Positions 46,246 through 62,231 of a stretch of 64,000 nt of DNA are shown piece after piece. A program made the translations under genes and the position numbers. The stretch comes from an uncultured Pelagibacteraceae bacterium (lineage in GTDB: Bacteria; Pseudomonadota; Alphaproteobacteria; Pelagibacterales; Pelagibacteraceae), in assembly GCA_902626725.1 (NCBI GenBank), contig CACOGI010000002.1, positions 58,008 through 122,007 of the forward strand, written 5' to 3'. Position 1 is the stretch's first letter. Each line of letters begins with the position of its first letter. The notes below the pieces were generated by a model. The model saw only the letters and a list, made by a program, of their open reading frames with translations. It made no database searches and was not told where the DNA came from.

Positions 46246-47439
46246 TTGACTAAAAAAGTAAAAAAAGCTCACTTAAAAAATTCTCAAAAAAACACAGGTA
46301 TTTTAGTTTTAGAAAACAAAAAGATTTTTAGAGGTATTGGAATTGGATATCAGGGAGAGGCTACTGGTGAGGTTTGCTTTAATACCTCATTAACGGGATA
46401 CCAAGAAATAATATCAGATCCATCTTATGCTGGACAAATTATAAACTTTACCTTTCCTCACATTGGAAATGTAGGGACAAATAAAGAGGATTTCGAGTCT
46501 GATAGAATTTGGACCAAAGGAGTTATTTTTAATTCTGAGATAACATCGCCATCAAATTATAGATCTTTTCAACATTTTGATGCTTGGTTAAAAAAAAATA
46601 AGATAGTTGGAATTACTGGACTTGATACAAGAAGTTTAACGAATTTTATAAGAGATAAAGGTGCACCAAAAGGAACCATTGCTCACTCAAATAAAAATAA
46701 ATTTAATATTAACAAACTTATTAATTCTACCATTAAATGGAGTGGCCTAAAAAATTTAGATCTAGCACAAAAAGTTACCACGCAAAAAAATTATATTTGG
46801 AAAGGACTTAAAACTTGGAGTAAAGAACATGGATATAGAAAAAATAATCAAAATTTATTGCATGTAGTGGCCATAGATTATGGAATAAAAAAAAATATTT
46901 TGAGATATTTTTCTGATTTTAAATGTAAAGTTACTGTTGTTTCTTGTAAAACATCTGCAGAAAAAATTTTATCTCTTAAACCTAGTGGTGTCTTTTTATC
47001 TAATGGACCTGGAGACCCGGCTGCAACAGGAAAATACGCAATTCAAATAATTCAAAATCTTATTAAAAAGAAAATACCATTATTTGGTATCTGCCTTGGT
47101 CATCAGATACTCGCACTTGCATTGGGTGGTAAAACAAAAAAAATGAAATTAGGTCATAGAGGAGCAAATCATCCAGTTAAAAATTTAATTAGTGAAAATG
47201 TCGAAATCACTAGCCAAAATCATGGTTTTGAAGTTGTAAGAGAAAACTTACCAAAAAATATTCAGATTACTCATAAATCATTGTTCGATAATAGTATCGA
47301 AGGAATAAGATTAAAGAATAATCCTGTATTCTCAGTTCAATATCACCCGGAGTCAAACCCAGGACCACAAGATAGTGTCTATTTATTCCAGGAATTTATT
47401 AACAACATGAAAAAAAATGCCAAAAAGAAAAGATCTTAA
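46246..47439 (+). CDS. carA: Carbamoyl-phosphate synthase small subunit CarA
   Basis: 397-residue glutaminase subunit that feeds ammonia to CarB. The class I amidotransferase triad is visible: nucleophile Cys in [12 protein letters not shown] and His/Glu in [11 protein letters not shown]. No ATG is available before the conserved [13 protein letters not shown]; translation seems to begin at TTG 46246. That TTG overlaps the TGA of a tiny upstream frame (ATG at 46235, Met-Ser-Cys-Asn), so start may be coupled to it. carB overlaps the last 23 bases. Confidence 0.95.
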   Translation: MTKKVKKAHLKNSQKNTGILVLENKKIFRGIGIGYQGEATGEVCFNTSLTGYQEIISDPSYAGQIINFTFPHIGNVGTNKEDFESDRIWTKGVIFNSEITSPSNYRSFQHFDAWLKKNKIVGITGLDTRSLTNFIRDKGAPKGTIAHSNKNKFNINKLINSTIKWSGLKNLDLAQKVTTQKNYIWKGLKTWSKEHGYRKNNQNLLHVVAIDYGIKKNILRYFSDFKCKVTVVSCKTSAEKILSLKPSGVFLSNGPGDPAATGKYAIQIIQNLIKKKIPLFGICLGHQILALALGGKTKKMKLGHRGANHPVKNLISENVEITSQNHGFEVVRENLPKNIQITHKSLFDNSIEGIRLKNNPVFSVQYHPESNPGPQDSVYLFQEFINNMKKNAKKKRS

Positions 47440-50400
47440 AAAAATTTTGGTTGTAGGTGCTGGACCAATTATTATTGGTCAAGCTTGTGAATTTGATTAT
47501 TCAGGAACCCAAGCTTGTAAGGCATTAAAAGATGAGGGTTATAAAGTTGTATTAATTAATTCAAATCCAGCAACAATTATGACAGATCCAGATGTTGCTG
47601 ATAAAACTTACATTGAGCCCATTACTTTAGATGTTTTAGAAAAAATTCTCAAAAAAGAAAAGCCAGATGCAATTCTACCAACCATGGGAGGCCAGACTGC
47701 TCTTAACCTTGCAATAGAAGCTGAAAAAAAAGGAATTTTAAAAAAATATAAAATTGAATTAATTGGTGCAAATTCAAAAGCTATTTCCAATGCAGAAGAT
47801 AGAAAAAAATTTAGAAAAAACATGATTGATATTGGTTTGGATCTCCCAAAATCTGAGATCATAAACAATATCAATCAAGCATCAAAAATTTTAAATAAAA
47901 TTGGTTTGCCAGCAATAATTAGGCCAGCTTTTACGCTTGGAGGTTTGGGAGGAGGAATAGCAAAAAATAAAAAGGATTACCTAAAAATTATCAAAAATGG
48001 TTTGCATGAGTCTCCAGTGAGCCAAGTACTTGTGGAAGAGTGTTTAGAAGGTTGGAAAGAATTTGAAATGGAGGTTGTAAGGGATAAAAAAGATAATTGT
48101 ATAATTATTTGTTCAATAGAAAATGTAGATCCAATGGGAATACATACAGGTGACTCGGTTACTGTTGCCCCTGCGTTGACATTAACTGACAAGGAATATC
48201 AAGTAATGCGAAATGCTTCTATTGCATGTTTGAGAAAAATTGGAGTTGAGACAGGTGGTTCAAATGTGCAATTTGCAATAAATCCTAAAAACGGGCGAAT
48301 GGTAATAATTGAGATGAACCCTAGAGTATCAAGATCATCAGCTCTCGCATCAAAAGCAACTGGATTTCCCATTGCCAAAGTTGCTGCAAAACTCGCAGTT
48401 GGATACACGTTAGATGAATTAAAAAATGAAATTACCAAAGTTACTCCAGCATCATTTGAACCAAGTATAGATTATGTAGTAACCAAAATTCCAAGATTTA
48501 CTTTTGAAAAATTTTCAACTTCTCCGGCAATTCTAGGAACATCAATGAAATCAGTAGGTGAAGCAATGGCGATTGGAAGAAACTTTAAAGAGTCTCTTCA
48601 AAAAGCACTGGTTTCTCTTGAGACTGGTTTCTCAGGATTAGACAGAATATTTAATCTAAATAAAAAACAAATTGAAAAAAAACTGAAAGAAAATATTCCA
48701 AATAAAATCTTACTTGTTGCTGAAGCAATGAGGAAAAAAATCAAGCTTAAAAAAATTTATAATTTATCAAAAATTGATCCGTGGTTCTTAAACCAAATTA
48801 AAGAAATAATAGAAAATGAAATTAAAATTAAAAATAATGGATTACCTAAAAATTTTGATGATTTTAATCAAATAAAATCAATAGGATTTTCAGATAAAAA
48901 ACTTTCTGAGCTGTCAAATTTATCTGAGGATATTGTGAGAAAAAAAAGAACTGCACTTAAAATTTTGCCAGTGTTTAAAAAAGTTGATACTTGTGCTGCA
49001 GAATTCAAATCCTTTACACCATACATGTACTCAACTTATCAAAGAAATTTCTCAATAAATTCAGAGTGTGAAGCTGACCCGTCTGTTAAGAAAAAAATTA
49101 TAATATTAGGTGGAGGGCCTAATAGAATAGGACAAGGAATAGAATTTGATTATTGCTGTTGTCAAGCAAGTTTTGCCTTAAAAGCATCTGGTTTTGAGAC
49201 TGTTATGATTAATTGTAATCCTGAGACTGTTTCCACAGATTATGACACCAGTGATAGATTATATTTTGAGCCTTTAAAAGAAGAATATGTTTTTAATATT
49301 ATAAAGAGAGAGAGAGATAAAGGGAGTTTAGTCGGTATCATTACGCAATTTGGTGGTCAAACTCCAATTAAATTAGCCAAATTTTTACATGATAATAATC
49401 TTCCAATTTTAGGAACTCAATACTCATCTATAGATCTAGCAGAAGATAGAGATAGATTTAGAAAACTTTTAGAAAAATTAAATTTAAATCAAGCTGAAAG
49501 TGGAATTGCAAAAAATTTTAAACAAGCAATTAAAATATCTGAAAAAATAGGTTTACCCTTAATGGTAAGACCCTCTTATGTTCTTGGAGGAAGGGCGATG
49601 GAAATTGTTTATGAAAAAAGTCAGCTCAAAAATTTTGTGGAAGAAGCTTTTAAAGCTGCGGAAAAAAATCCAATTCTTATAGATAAATTTATTGATCATG
49701 CGATGGAGGTTGATGTTGATGCCATATCTGATGGTAAAGAAGTACATGTGGCTGGAATAATGCAACATATTGAGGAAGCAGGAATTCATTCTGGCGACTC
49801 TGCTTGTAGCTTACCACCTGTTTCCATAAAACCTTTTTTAATAAAAGAAATTGAAAAGCAAACAAGAAATTTAGCTATAGCTCTTAAAGTAAAAGGTTTC
49901 ATGAATGTTCAATATGCAATAAAGAAAGATGAAATTTTTGTTATTGAAGTAAACCCAAGAGCTAGTCGGACTGTTCCTTTTGTCTCAAAAGCTAAAGGAA
50001 TACCATTGGCAAAGATAGCTTCGAGAGTTATGGCAGGTGAGAAACTTTCAAAATTTAATTTAAAAGATAAATCTAAAGGAATGTTTGCTGTAAAAGAGGC
50101 TGTTTTTCCGTTTAATAAATTTCCTAATAGTGATTTATTGTTAGGTCCAGAAATGAAATCAACTGGAGAAGTGATGGGATTTGACAAAAATTTTGGAATG
50201 GCATACGCAAAAAGCCAGATAGCATCGTCTAATTCGTTACCTACAAGAGGATTAGCTTTTTTATCATTAAAAGACTCTCATAAAGATGAAGGAATAGGGC
50301 TTGCAAAAGAACTTTTAAAACTGAAGTTCAGTTTATGTGCCACAAAAGGAACTGCTGAATATATTCAAAAACACGGTATGAGTTGTAAAATTATTAATAA

Positions 50401-50641
50401 AGTAAGTAGTGGATCGCCTCATATCGTTGATGTGCTTGACTCCAAAAAAATAGCTTTAGTAATTAATACTGGTGGTGGCAACACAGAACACAGATTAAAC
50501 GATGCTATTGCTTTAAGAAGAGCAACACTTAAAAATAAAGTGCCCTACTGCACAAATATGTCAACAGCGCTTGCATGTATTGAGGGTATTAAATCACTTA
50601 AAACGAAAAAATTAGAGGTCACGTCTCTTCAAAACATTTAA
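47417..50641 (+). CDS. carB: Carbamoyl-phosphate synthase large subunit CarB
   Basis: 1074-residue synthetase with two ATP-grasp halves making carbamoyl phosphate for pyrimidines and arginine. The first half opens with [21 protein letters not shown] and the second with [21 protein letters not shown], the usual internal duplication; [10 protein letters not shown] and EVNPRASRT are the metal-binding motifs of each half. A C-terminal regulatory (MGS-like) domain follows ([11 protein letters not shown]). Its stop shares TTAA with the stop of the convergent gene. Confidence 0.98.
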   Translation: MPKRKDLKKILVVGAGPIIIGQACEFDYSGTQACKALKDEGYKVVLINSNPATIMTDPDVADKTYIEPITLDVLEKILKKEKPDAILPTMGGQTALNLAIEAEKKGILKKYKIELIGANSKAISNAEDRKKFRKNMIDIGLDLPKSEIINNINQASKILNKIGLPAIIRPAFTLGGLGGGIAKNKKDYLKIIKNGLHESPVSQVLVEECLEGWKEFEMEVVRDKKDNCIIICSIENVDPMGIHTGDSVTVAPALTLTDKEYQVMRNASIACLRKIGVETGGSNVQFAINPKNGRMVIIEMNPRVSRSSALASKATGFPIAKVAAKLAVGYTLDELKNEITKVTPASFEPSIDYVVTKIPRFTFEKFSTSPAILGTSMKSVGEAMAIGRNFKESLQKALVSLETGFSGLDRIFNLNKKQIEKKLKENIPNKILLVAEAMRKKIKLKKIYNLSKIDPWFLNQIKEIIENEIKIKNNGLPKNFDDFNQIKSIGFSDKKLSELSNLSEDIVRKKRTALKILPVFKKVDTCAAEFKSFTPYMYSTYQRNFSINSECEADPSVKKKIIILGGGPNRIGQGIEFDYCCCQASFALKASGFETVMINCNPETVSTDYDTSDRLYFEPLKEEYVFNIIKRERDKGSLVGIITQFGGQTPIKLAKFLHDNNLPILGTQYSSIDLAEDRDRFRKLLEKLNLNQAESGIAKNFKQAIKISEKIGLPLMVRPSYVLGGRAMEIVYEKSQLKNFVEEAFKAAEKNPILIDKFIDHAMEVDVDAISDGKEVHVAGIMQHIEEAGIHSGDSACSLPPVSIKPFLIKEIEKQTRNLAIALKVKGFMNVQYAIKKDEIFVIEVNPRASRTVPFVSKAKGIPLAKIASRVMAGEKLSKFNLKDKSKGMFAVKEAVFPFNKFPNSDLLLGPEMKSTGEVMGFDKNFGMAYAKSQIASSNSLPTRGLAFLSLKDSHKDEGIGLAKELLKLKFSLCATKGTAEYIQKHGMSCKIINKVSSGSPHIVDVLDSKKIALVINTGGGNTEHRLNDAIALRRATLKNKVPYCTNMSTALACIEGIKSLKTKKLEVTSLQNI

Positions 50642-51300
50642 TCAACTTTCCAATCAGTTTCAAATGTAACATAGTTGACTTGAATACATCTTCTTTCTTT
50701 AACAATTTTTTTCTTTTCCATACCGTGCCATGTATTTGGACCACTTGTAAAAAAATAACCATAATTATGCTTGTAGGGAACTGTTTTAACTTTTTCTAAT
50801 TTTTCATTATAAAAGTCAGTACCTAATTCCTCTGACTCATTTGCATTATTTACAAAAATAAGTCCTGACATTAATTTTTCTTTAATGTCACAATGCGGCT
50901 TTAGCCAAAAACCTTCACGATCACATATAACTTCAAGTCTGACATAAGAACCAGATAAATCTTTATTAATCATTTTGGAGATTGTTTCGCATGTCTCTTT
51001 AGATTGGAGCTCATTGATAAATTTTACTAAATTTGGAAATTGGGAAGCATTTTCTTTTGTGACAAAACATCTAAATTTTATTGCCTTACCACCTGAGGCT
51101 ATACCTTCTCTAAATTCAGCAGCACCACCATCAATCGCTCTTGTGCCATCGTAATTGAGATTATGTTTGCTTACATCAGGAATATCTGCAGCTTCTATTT
51201 CTTTAATAGCGTCTTCACTTAAAGCATTATTATATTCCCAGTGATTAAATGGAAATTCATACCTTTTTGAGTTTTTTAATATAGAATTAAGAAAAGTCAT
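50638..51300 (-). CDS. 2-oxoglutarate/Fe(II) oxygenase-like protein
   Basis: 220-residue protein with the facial triad spacing of Fe(II)/2OG oxygenases: HCD (in [11 protein letters not shown]), a distal His in NTWHGME and an arginine in [11 protein letters not shown]. The closest recognisable group is the prolyl-4-hydroxylase-like superfamily, though I cannot name a subfamily or substrate. The gene overlaps the end of the ELM1-family gene by 14 bases, so they are likely co-expressed. Confidence 0.6.
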   Translation of the reverse strand: MTFLNSILKNSKRYEFPFNHWEYNNALSEDAIKEIEAADIPDVSKHNLNYDGTRAIDGGAAEFREGIASGGKAIKFRCFVTKENASQFPNLVKFINELQSKETCETISKMINKDLSGSYVRLEVICDREGFWLKPHCDIKEKLMSGLIFVNNANESEELGTDFYNEKLEKVKTVPYKHNYGYFFTSGPNTWHGMEKKKIVKERRCIQVNYVTFETDWKVD

Positions 51301-52237
51301 AATCTTTAAATTGTTTCTCTATATATCCCGATATTCTATGAGTTTCATTAAGTTTTTTATAATTCCATTCTTCCACGCTGTCCTCTAAGTTTTTAATTAT
51401 ATCTAGGGATTTAAAAAGCTCAAAAAATTTTTTGAAGCGAATATTCTTTTTAATAGCTGGCATTTGAGCCACATATATTGGTCTTCCTGACATAGCTGCT
51501 TCAGATATCATAGATGTAGAGTCACAAGTTACAATGATATGATTAGCTAGTTTAAGCGATGACAAATAAGCTTTCTTATCAATATCTTGAATTATAATCT
51601 GGTTATCATCAAAAAAATTTTGGGCTTTATCAATAATTCTTTGTGGTGTTCTCATTGAGGGTATAAAAATTAACTGATAACCTTGATTGATAAAATTTTT
51701 TTTTGTTTTAACAAAAATTTTATCAATTATTTCATCATTAAAATCATAATACTTATTTGGACCACCAGCAATAAACGTTATTACTTTTTCTTTTTTAATT
51801 CGAGGCTTTAGATAATCAATATTTTCCTCTAATTCTTTTTCGGTAAGATAATGAATTGCTCCTTTAGATTTTAGAACATTTATACCCTCAAGACCATCAT
51901 GCTCTGGCGCGATAACAAAATCAAAATTATTTAATGATACTTTTGGATCTTGAATATGAATGTTCATTATTTTACTTCCAAATTTTTTTTTTAAAAAGAT
52001 GGATGGAACTACACTTTTTCTTCCACATGAAATTACTACATTAAATTTTTTTGATATATCATTTTTAAAAACAAAATCTTTTACTGGTGTCAATTTTGGA
52101 GGAATCATTTTCCAAAAATTGTTTAGTTCAATTTTTTCGTGTATAAATTCAAGATTGAGAGCTTTAGCAAGCCCCTCAACTTGGCTAATCATGCCGTGCA
52201 TCCCCTCGGTCAATAATAAACCTTTTAATTTAGTCAT
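51287..52237 (-). CDS. ELM1/GtrOC1 family protein (DUF1022)
   Basis: 316-residue protein resembling the ELM1 family, named for a plant mitochondrial fission factor but common in alphaproteobacteria, with a glycosyltransferase-like GT-B architecture. LLLTEGMHGMISQVEGLAKAL, VISCGRKSVVPSIFLK, FIAGGPNKYY and VTCDSTSMISEAAMSGRPIYV are its typical blocks. Some members are thought to act in surface glycan synthesis. It is divergent from trxB across 21 bases. Confidence 0.75.
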   Translation of the reverse strand: MTKLKGLLLTEGMHGMISQVEGLAKALNLEFIHEKIELNNFWKMIPPKLTPVKDFVFKNDISKKFNVVISCGRKSVVPSIFLKKKFGSKIMNIHIQDPKVSLNNFDFVIAPEHDGLEGINVLKSKGAIHYLTEKELEENIDYLKPRIKKEKVITFIAGGPNKYYDFNDEIIDKIFVKTKKNFINQGYQLIFIPSMRTPQRIIDKAQNFFDDNQIIIQDIDKKAYLSSLKLANHIIVTCDSTSMISEAAMSGRPIYVAQMPAIKKNIRFKKFFELFKSLDIIKNLEDSVEEWNYKKLNETHRISGYIEKQFKDYDFS

Positions 52238-52258
52238 TTATCACTATATAGCTTTCAT

Positions 52259-56579
<4,321 letters not shown>

Positions 56580-56598
<19 letters not shown>

Positions 56599-57335
56599 TT
56601 ATTACTGGTGGGGCAACAAGAATTGGTGCTGCTATAGCTGAAAAATTATCAGGTCCAAATAAGCAAATTGTAATTCAATACCATAAATCTAAAACAAAAG
56701 CTGAAAATCTTAAGAAAAAACTCCAAAATTTTGGAACAAAAACTTATTTAGTTAAAGGAGATCTAAGTAAAGAAAAAGATATTTATAAAATTATCAAATT
56801 TGCCAAATCAAAAATGAAATTTTTTGACTGCTTAATAAATAATGCATCATTATTTGAAAATGATAAATTAGAAAATTTTACATCTAAAAGCTGGGAAAAA
56901 CATATTTCTACAAATCTTAAAGCTCCTGCTCTTTTATCAAAAGTGTTTTCAAAAAATGTCAGAGGCAAAAATAACAATATTATCAATATAATTGATCAAA
57001 GAGTATTTAAGCTTACTCCATATTTTTTTTCATACACATTAAGTAAAACTGGCCTTTATACTTTAACTAAAACGAGTGCGATGAGCCTTTCACCTAACAT
57101 AAGAGTTAATGGGATAGCACCTGGACCGACAATCAAAAATAAAAGGCAAACTGAAAAACATTTCAAAAATCAATATTTAGCTACACCACTCAAACAACAA
57201 GTTGATGTTGATGAGATTTGTAATGCAGTTGACTTTTTTATAAAAAACAGCTCTATTACAGGTCAAGTTTTAGCAATAGATAGTGGTCAAAGCTTAAATT
57301 GGCAGACACCAGATATAATTAAAGGCAGAGAATGA
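56580..57335 (+). CDS. Short-chain dehydrogenase, pteridine-reductase (FolM)-like
   Basis: 251-residue SDR enzyme. Nucleotide-binding [17 protein letters not shown] in [11 protein letters not shown] and the catalytic Y-x3-K (YTLSKTGLY) are present, with the PG motif NGIAPGPT. The residue pattern and its position directly before folB suggest dihydromonapterin/dihydrofolate reductase (FolM/PTR1 type), which could make tetrahydrofolate where a FolA is absent; this is inference. It overlaps uvrB by 19 bases and folB by an ATGA. Confidence 0.7.
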
Positions 57336-57757
57336 AAAAAAATAATCTCAAAGTTGTAAAAATAGATAAAAATAAAAGCTTATTTAATTACGAGAAAAAA
57401 ATTCTCATAAATGAATTAATTCTTGATTTAAAACTTGGATATTATGATTTTGAGAAAGAGAAAGAGCAAAAAGTAAAATTTAGTTTAGAAATTGATTATC
57501 AAGATAAAAAACCTTCAAATGATAAAGATCTCAGATCAATAGTAAATTATGCAACTATTGTAAAATTAATTAAGAAACTTATTAAAAAAAAACACTATAA
57601 TTTCTTAGAAACTTTAGCTGAAGCTGTTTTTGATGAACTGTTTAAAGATAAAAGAATTGCAAAAATAATGTTAAAAATTGAAAAGTTAGAAATTTTAAAA
57701 CAATGTTCATCTGTTGGTATACAAATTACCAAGAAGAGAAGTCATGATAAGCTCTGA
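57332..57757 (+). CDS. folB: Dihydroneopterin aldolase-like protein (FolB)
   Basis: 141-residue T-fold protein. After a divergent N-terminal 25 residues, [25 protein letters not shown] matches the FolB strand with its conserved G-Y/H...E pattern, followed by [18 protein letters not shown] and [15 protein letters not shown], where the catalytic glutamate region lies. It should act on dihydroneopterin in folate synthesis. It is placed between the FolM-like gene and uvrC, overlapping both. Confidence 0.75.
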   Translation: MKKNNLKVVKIDKNKSLFNYEKKILINELILDLKLGYYDFEKEKEQKVKFSLEIDYQDKKPSNDKDLRSIVNYATIVKLIKKLIKKKHYNFLETLAEAVFDELFKDKRIAKIMLKIEKLEILKQCSSVGIQITKKRSHDKL

Positions 57758-59579
57758 TATTGGTAAAGAAATAATAAAAAAAGAACTTCCACTAATTCCT
57801 AAACTTCCTGGCGTTTATAGGATGTTAAATGAGAAAGGAGATATTCTTTATGTTGGTAAAGCAAAAAATTTACCTAACAGACTAAAAAGTTATATTGCTG
57901 AAAGAAATCATATCATCAGGACAGAAAGAATGCTTTCTCAAACGAGAAAATTGGAAATAACAACAACTTCAAATGAAAGTGAAGCTTTGCTGCTTGAGGC
58001 AAATTTAATAAAAAAACATAAACCGAAATTTAATATTCTTTTGCGTGATGATAAATCTTTCCCATTCATTTTTATTGGTAACAAAGATAAATGGGCACAG
58101 ATAAAAAGACACAGAGGAAAAAAAACAAAAGAAGGTTTTTATTTTGGACCTTTTGCTTCAGCAGGCTCAGCTAATTGGACAATAAAGATGATACAGAAAA
58201 TTTTTCACTTAAGAGTTTGTGATGATACTGTTTTTAAGAATAGACAACGTCCTTGTATTTTATATCAAATTAAAAGATGCTCTGGTCCATGTGTTGGATA
58301 TATAAAAGAGAGTGAATATGAAAAAACTGTTGAGAATGCAATTGAATTTGTTTCTGGTAAATCAAGAAAAATACAGAAAAGTCTCTCAGACGAAATGGAA
58401 AAAGCTAGCGATGATTTAAATTTTGAAAAAGCAGTTATTTTAAGAGATAGAATAAAATCTTTAAACATTATTCAATCATCTCAAAGAATTAATGAAGCAA
58501 ACTTAATTGAGGCTGATGTAATTGCTGGTTATAAAGAGTCTGGTAAAACCTGTATTCAAGTTTTCTTTTATCGCTCAAAACAAAACTGGGGTAATCAAGC
58601 CTTTTTTCCAAAACATGATCCTGATGAAAAACTAAGTGATATATTAAATTCTTTTGTTTCCCAATTTTATGAGAATAAAAGTGTCCCTTCATCTATAATT
58701 TTATCTGAGGAAATTAAAGAAAAAATTTTGATTGAAAAAACTCTTTCTCAAAAAGAAGAAAAACAAATAAACATTTCTATCGCAAAAAAAGGATCAAAAT
58801 TAAAAGTAGTAAATCAAGCAATTAAAAACGCAAAAGATAGCTTAAATAGAAAGCTTTATGAAAGCCAAAATAATAGAGAACTATTTGATGCAGTTGCAAG
58901 TAAATTTAAACTAGAGACAAATATTAATTTAATTGAGGTTTACGATAATAGTCACATTCAAGGAACAAATAGTGTTGGTGCTTTAATCGCTTATGGTGAT
59001 GAGGGTTTTGTTAAAAAAAGATATAGAAAATTTAATATAAAAATTCAGGAAAACAAACAAGATGATTATGGTATGATGCAGGAGGTGCTTAACCGAAGAT
59101 TCAAAAGAGCAATTCAAGAAAAGGATAATTACTTAACTTTACCTGATTTAGTTTTAATTGATGGTGGAAAGGGTCAATACTCTGCTGCAAGGGAGACTTT
59201 AAATGAATTAGGTCTGCACGACTTGCCCATAATTGCTATAGCAAAAGGAAAGCAGAGAAATAGTGGCAATGAAACTTTTTTCCATAATGGCAGAGAATTT
59301 AAATTTACAAAAAATGACCCTACTCTTTTCTTTCTGCAAAGGATAAGAGACGAATCTCATAGATTTGCAATTAGTGCTCATAGAGCTAAAAGAAAAAAAG
59401 GAATTAGCAAATCTCTTTTAGATCAAATTGAAGGTATTGGTTCTATAAGAAAAAGAGCATTATTAAACCATTTTGGATCTGCTAGAGCAGTAGAGTCAGC
59501 AAGCCTGGATGAGATAAAATCAGTTGAGGGTGTTGAGGAAAAAGTTGCAAAAAAGATATATAATTTCTTTCACGAATAA
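57744..59579 (+). CDS. uvrC: Excinuclease ABC subunit C (UvrC)
   Basis: 611-residue dual-incision nuclease. N-terminal GIY-YIG domain ([19 protein letters not shown]...), a UVR motif ([18 protein letters not shown]), the RNase H-like endonuclease domain ([31 protein letters not shown]) and C-terminal helix-hairpin-helix pair ([17 protein letters not shown]) occur in order. I chose the ATG at 57744, which overlaps folB by 14 bases; a TTG at 57714 is in frame. Confidence 0.95.
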   Translation: MISSDIGKEIIKKELPLIPKLPGVYRMLNEKGDILYVGKAKNLPNRLKSYIAERNHIIRTERMLSQTRKLEITTTSNESEALLLEANLIKKHKPKFNILLRDDKSFPFIFIGNKDKWAQIKRHRGKKTKEGFYFGPFASAGSANWTIKMIQKIFHLRVCDDTVFKNRQRPCILYQIKRCSGPCVGYIKESEYEKTVENAIEFVSGKSRKIQKSLSDEMEKASDDLNFEKAVILRDRIKSLNIIQSSQRINEANLIEADVIAGYKESGKTCIQVFFYRSKQNWGNQAFFPKHDPDEKLSDILNSFVSQFYENKSVPSSIILSEEIKEKILIEKTLSQKEEKQINISIAKKGSKLKVVNQAIKNAKDSLNRKLYESQNNRELFDAVASKFKLETNINLIEVYDNSHIQGTNSVGALIAYGDEGFVKKRYRKFNIKIQENKQDDYGMMQEVLNRRFKRAIQEKDNYLTLPDLVLIDGGKGQYSAARETLNELGLHDLPIIAIAKGKQRNSGNETFFHNGREFKFTKNDPTLFFLQRIRDESHRFAISAHRAKRKKGISKSLLDQIEGIGSIRKRALLNHFGSARAVESASLDEIKSVEGVEEKVAKKIYNFFHE

Positions 59580-59584
59580 AAATT

Positions 59585-60172
59585 ATGATGTTGAGAAAAA
59601 TACCAAATATTTTGACTATAGGTCGAATTTTGATTGTACCTTTTTTTGTACTGGCGTTTTATCTTCCAGGTTTTTATGGAGACCTGACGGCATTGGTACT
59701 ATTTATTGTTGCGTCATTTACAGATTTTCTTGATGGGATGCTTGCTAGATTATTAGGCGAAGAGTCAAAACTTGGGGAATTACTAGATCCAATTGCAGAC
59801 AAAATAATTGTGGCCGCTGCACTAATTCTTTTGGTCATGGACGGGACAATTAGAAACTACGAGGTAATTGCAGCAATAATAATTCTAACAAGAGAAATAT
59901 TGATTTCTGGTTTAAGAGAGTTCTTGGCGAAAGGAAAAATAAAACTTCCTGTATCTAATCTTGCAAAATTAAAAACTGTGCTGCAAATGGTTTCAATTGC
60001 TCTTCTGCTTTCAGGAGAAACTGGAAATAAGATTATTAACTTTCAGGACTATAATGCGCAAACAATTGGGATTATTTTGTTATGGCTTTCAGCAGTATTA
60101 ACTCTTTTTACTGGTTACGATTACATGCGCAAAGGCATTGACCACGCAATTTCTGAGGATAACAAAGATTAG
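59585..60172 (+). CDS. pgsA: Phosphatidylglycerophosphate synthase PgsA
   Basis: 195-residue membrane enzyme of the CDP-alcohol phosphotransferase family, making phosphatidylglycerol phosphate. The diagnostic D-G-x2-A-R-x8-G-x3-D-x3-D is intact in DFLDGMLARLLGEESKLGEL followed by LDPIADK. Several membrane helices are evident. It starts 5 bases after uvrC, a known neighbour pairing, and its stop shares TTAG with the convergent ilvE. Confidence 0.95.
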   Translation: MMLRKIPNILTIGRILIVPFFVLAFYLPGFYGDLTALVLFIVASFTDFLDGMLARLLGEESKLGELLDPIADKIIVAAALILLVMDGTIRNYEVIAAIIILTREILISGLREFLAKGKIKLPVSNLAKLKTVLQMVSIALLLSGETGNKIINFQDYNAQTIGIILLWLSAVLTLFTGYDYMRKGIDHAISEDNKD

Positions 60173-61050
60173 GCTGCTTTCTTCTTTCTAACCACACTTT
60201 GATAGCTTTCATTCAGATCAATAATCATTTCACAAACTTTAAATTGATTATCAGCTATACAAGAGACAGGGGTAACTTCAGCAGCAGTACCTGTTAGGAA
60301 GCAGCCTACAAAATTTTTTAATTCAGATGGATCAATTTTTCTTTCGTGAACTTTAATATTTTTTGATTTTGCAATTTCAATCACTGTTCTTCTTGTAATT
60401 CCATCTAAAAAAGAGTCTGGCACAGGTGTATGAAGTTCGCCATTTTTATCTTTAAAAAACACATTGGCTCCAGTTGCTTCGGCTACTTTTCCCTCGTGAT
60501 CCAACATTAGTGAGTCGGTATAACCGTCTTTTTCAGCTTCATGTTTTGATAAAGTACAAATCATATAAAGTCCTGAAGCTTTCGTATCCCAAGGGATTGT
60601 ATTAGGTGCAGGCCTCCTCCAATTAGAAATATTTAACTTTATGCCTTCAATTTTTAATTTTGGATCAAAATAGGAACCCCATTCCCATGTAGCAATAGCG
60701 ACATGAATTTTTGTATGTTGTGCAGATATGGCCATCATCTCGCTACCTCGCCAAGCCACAGGTCTTACATACCCATTTTGAATATTTTGGACAGATATTA
60801 TTTTTTTAGAAGCATCATTTATTTCTTTTTCAGTATAAGGAATTTCAAAACCCATTCTTTTAGCGGAATAAAAAAATCTTGAAGTGTGTTCCTCAAGTTT
60901 AAAAATTGTACCATCATAAACTCTTTCGCCCTCAAACACACAGCTTGCGTAATGTAAACCGTGGTTTAAAACGTGGACTTTTACATCAGACCAATCCACA
61001 AGATTGCTGTTGTACCAAATTTTACCATCTCTTTTATCGTAAGGTATCAT
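60169..61050 (-). CDS. ilvE: Branched-chain amino acid aminotransferase IlvE
   Basis: 293-residue class IV PLP aminotransferase for Leu, Ile and Val. N-terminal HVLNHGLHYASCVFEG, the PLP lysine in WDTKASGLYM, and EATGANVFF and FLDGITRRTVIEIA are the family blocks. It stands alone on the minus strand, divergent from the MarR-type regulator across 73 bases. Confidence 0.94.
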   Translation of the reverse strand: MIPYDKRDGKIWYNSNLVDWSDVKVHVLNHGLHYASCVFEGERVYDGTIFKLEEHTSRFFYSAKRMGFEIPYTEKEINDASKKIISVQNIQNGYVRPVAWRGSEMMAISAQHTKIHVAIATWEWGSYFDPKLKIEGIKLNISNWRRPAPNTIPWDTKASGLYMICTLSKHEAEKDGYTDSLMLDHEGKVAEATGANVFFKDKNGELHTPVPDSFLDGITRRTVIEIAKSKNIKVHERKIDPSELKNFVGCFLTGTAAEVTPVSCIADNQFKVCEMIIDLNESYQSVVRKKKAA

Positions 61051-61123
61051 TTTTGAAAAAATATTTTTAAATTAATTAAAAATTATCTTTGTATCTTGGA
61101 TATGTCAATATAACTTACCTATT

Positions 61124-61561
61124 ATGAAAGATTTGCTTTATTTAAAAGATCAACAATTAAAAGATTTAATTGAAAAGCTTTTTATCGTTTATAGAGACAC
61201 TTTTACAGACCCAAAAAAAATTTTAAATAAATACTCGATTGGTACGGCACATCACAAGGTTATTCACTTAGTGTCGACATATGAGGGAATTTCAATATCA
61301 GAATTATTAAAGAAATTGAAGATTACAAAGCAAAGTTTAAATAGAGTTCTAAAAGACTTAGTGAAACTTGAGGTTATAAACTTTAAAAAAGATGAAATTG
61401 ATACAAGAATAAAACATGTTTATCTTAATGAAAAAGGAAAAAAAATTTTTCTAGAAATTTTTGAAACTCAAAAAAAGAGAATATATAATGCATTATTAGA
61501 ATCTAGCTCTGATGAAGTTGTTAATTTTGATAAAGTTTTAAAAAAAATTATAAATGGATAA
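61124..61561 (+). CDS. MarR-family transcriptional regulator (PetP-like)
   Basis: 145-residue winged-helix regulator. VIHLVSTYEGISISELLKKL and ITKQSLNRVLKDLVKLEVI form the helix-turn-helix, with the wing around DEIDTRIKHVYLNEKG. It overlaps the following response regulator gene by 8 bases. A MarR-type gene directly ahead of a PetR-like regulator resembles the petP-petR pair of Rhodobacter, so I call it PetP-like; the target genes are unknown. Confidence 0.8.
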   Translation: MKDLLYLKDQQLKDLIEKLFIVYRDTFTDPKKILNKYSIGTAHHKVIHLVSTYEGISISELLKKLKITKQSLNRVLKDLVKLEVINFKKDEIDTRIKHVYLNEKGKKIFLEIFETQKKRIYNALLESSSDEVVNFDKVLKKIING

Positions 61562-62231
61562 AATTGTAGCGCATATATTAATGGTAGATGATGATGAGGG
61601 TATAAGGTCACTAGTAAAAAAATATCTTAATGAAAATAATTTTTTAGTTACTACAGCAAGAAATGCTGAAGATGCTACTGAAAAAATTAAAATAATTAAA
61701 TTTGATATGATTATTCTAGATATAATGATGCCAGGTAAAAGTGGCCTTCAATTTATTCAAGAAAATAAAGATAAACTACATACTCCAGTAATACTTCTTA
61801 CAGCAAAAGGCTCTGCAGATGAAAGAGTTGAGGGTTTAGAAATTGGAGCTGATGATTACTTGCCTAAACCATTTGAACCAAAAGAGCTTATTCTTAGAAT
61901 AAAAAACATATTGAAAAAAACTAAAGAAATAAACTTAAAAAAAATAGTCAACTTTTCGAATGTACAGATTGATCTAAATAAATTGATTATATTCAACAAT
62001 AAGAAAGAATTTAAAATCAATAATACTGAAAAAACTATATTGGAAAAAATGATTAATAACCCAGGAAAAACATTTTCTAGAGAAGATATCAGTAAACTTA
62101 TTAATTTAGATAAAGAAAGATCTGTGGATGTAATTATTACTCGTTTAAGAAAAAAAATTGAAACAGATCCAAAAAATCCAAAATTTTTACAAACTTTAAG
62201 AGGTAGTGGTTATGTTTTATGGATTGAATAA
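61554..62231 (+). CDS. OmpR/PhoB-type response regulator (PetR-like)
   Basis: 225-residue two-component regulator. The receiver domain has the acidic pocket MVDDDEG, phospho-acceptor Asp56 in MIILDIMMPGKSG and Lys in DDYLPKPFEP. The C-terminal winged helix is the OmpR type (TRLRKKIETDPKNPKFLQTLRGSGYVL split by the usual turn). It shares ends with a MarR gene before and a sensor kinase after, so all three are probably one unit. Confidence 0.93.
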   Translation: MDKIVAHILMVDDDEGIRSLVKKYLNENNFLVTTARNAEDATEKIKIIKFDMIILDIMMPGKSGLQFIQENKDKLHTPVILLTAKGSADERVEGLEIGADDYLPKPFEPKELILRIKNILKKTKEINLKKIVNFSNVQIDLNKLIIFNNKKEFKINNTEKTILEKMINNPGKTFSREDISKLINLDKERSVDVIITRLRKKIETDPKNPKFLQTLRGSGYVLWIE

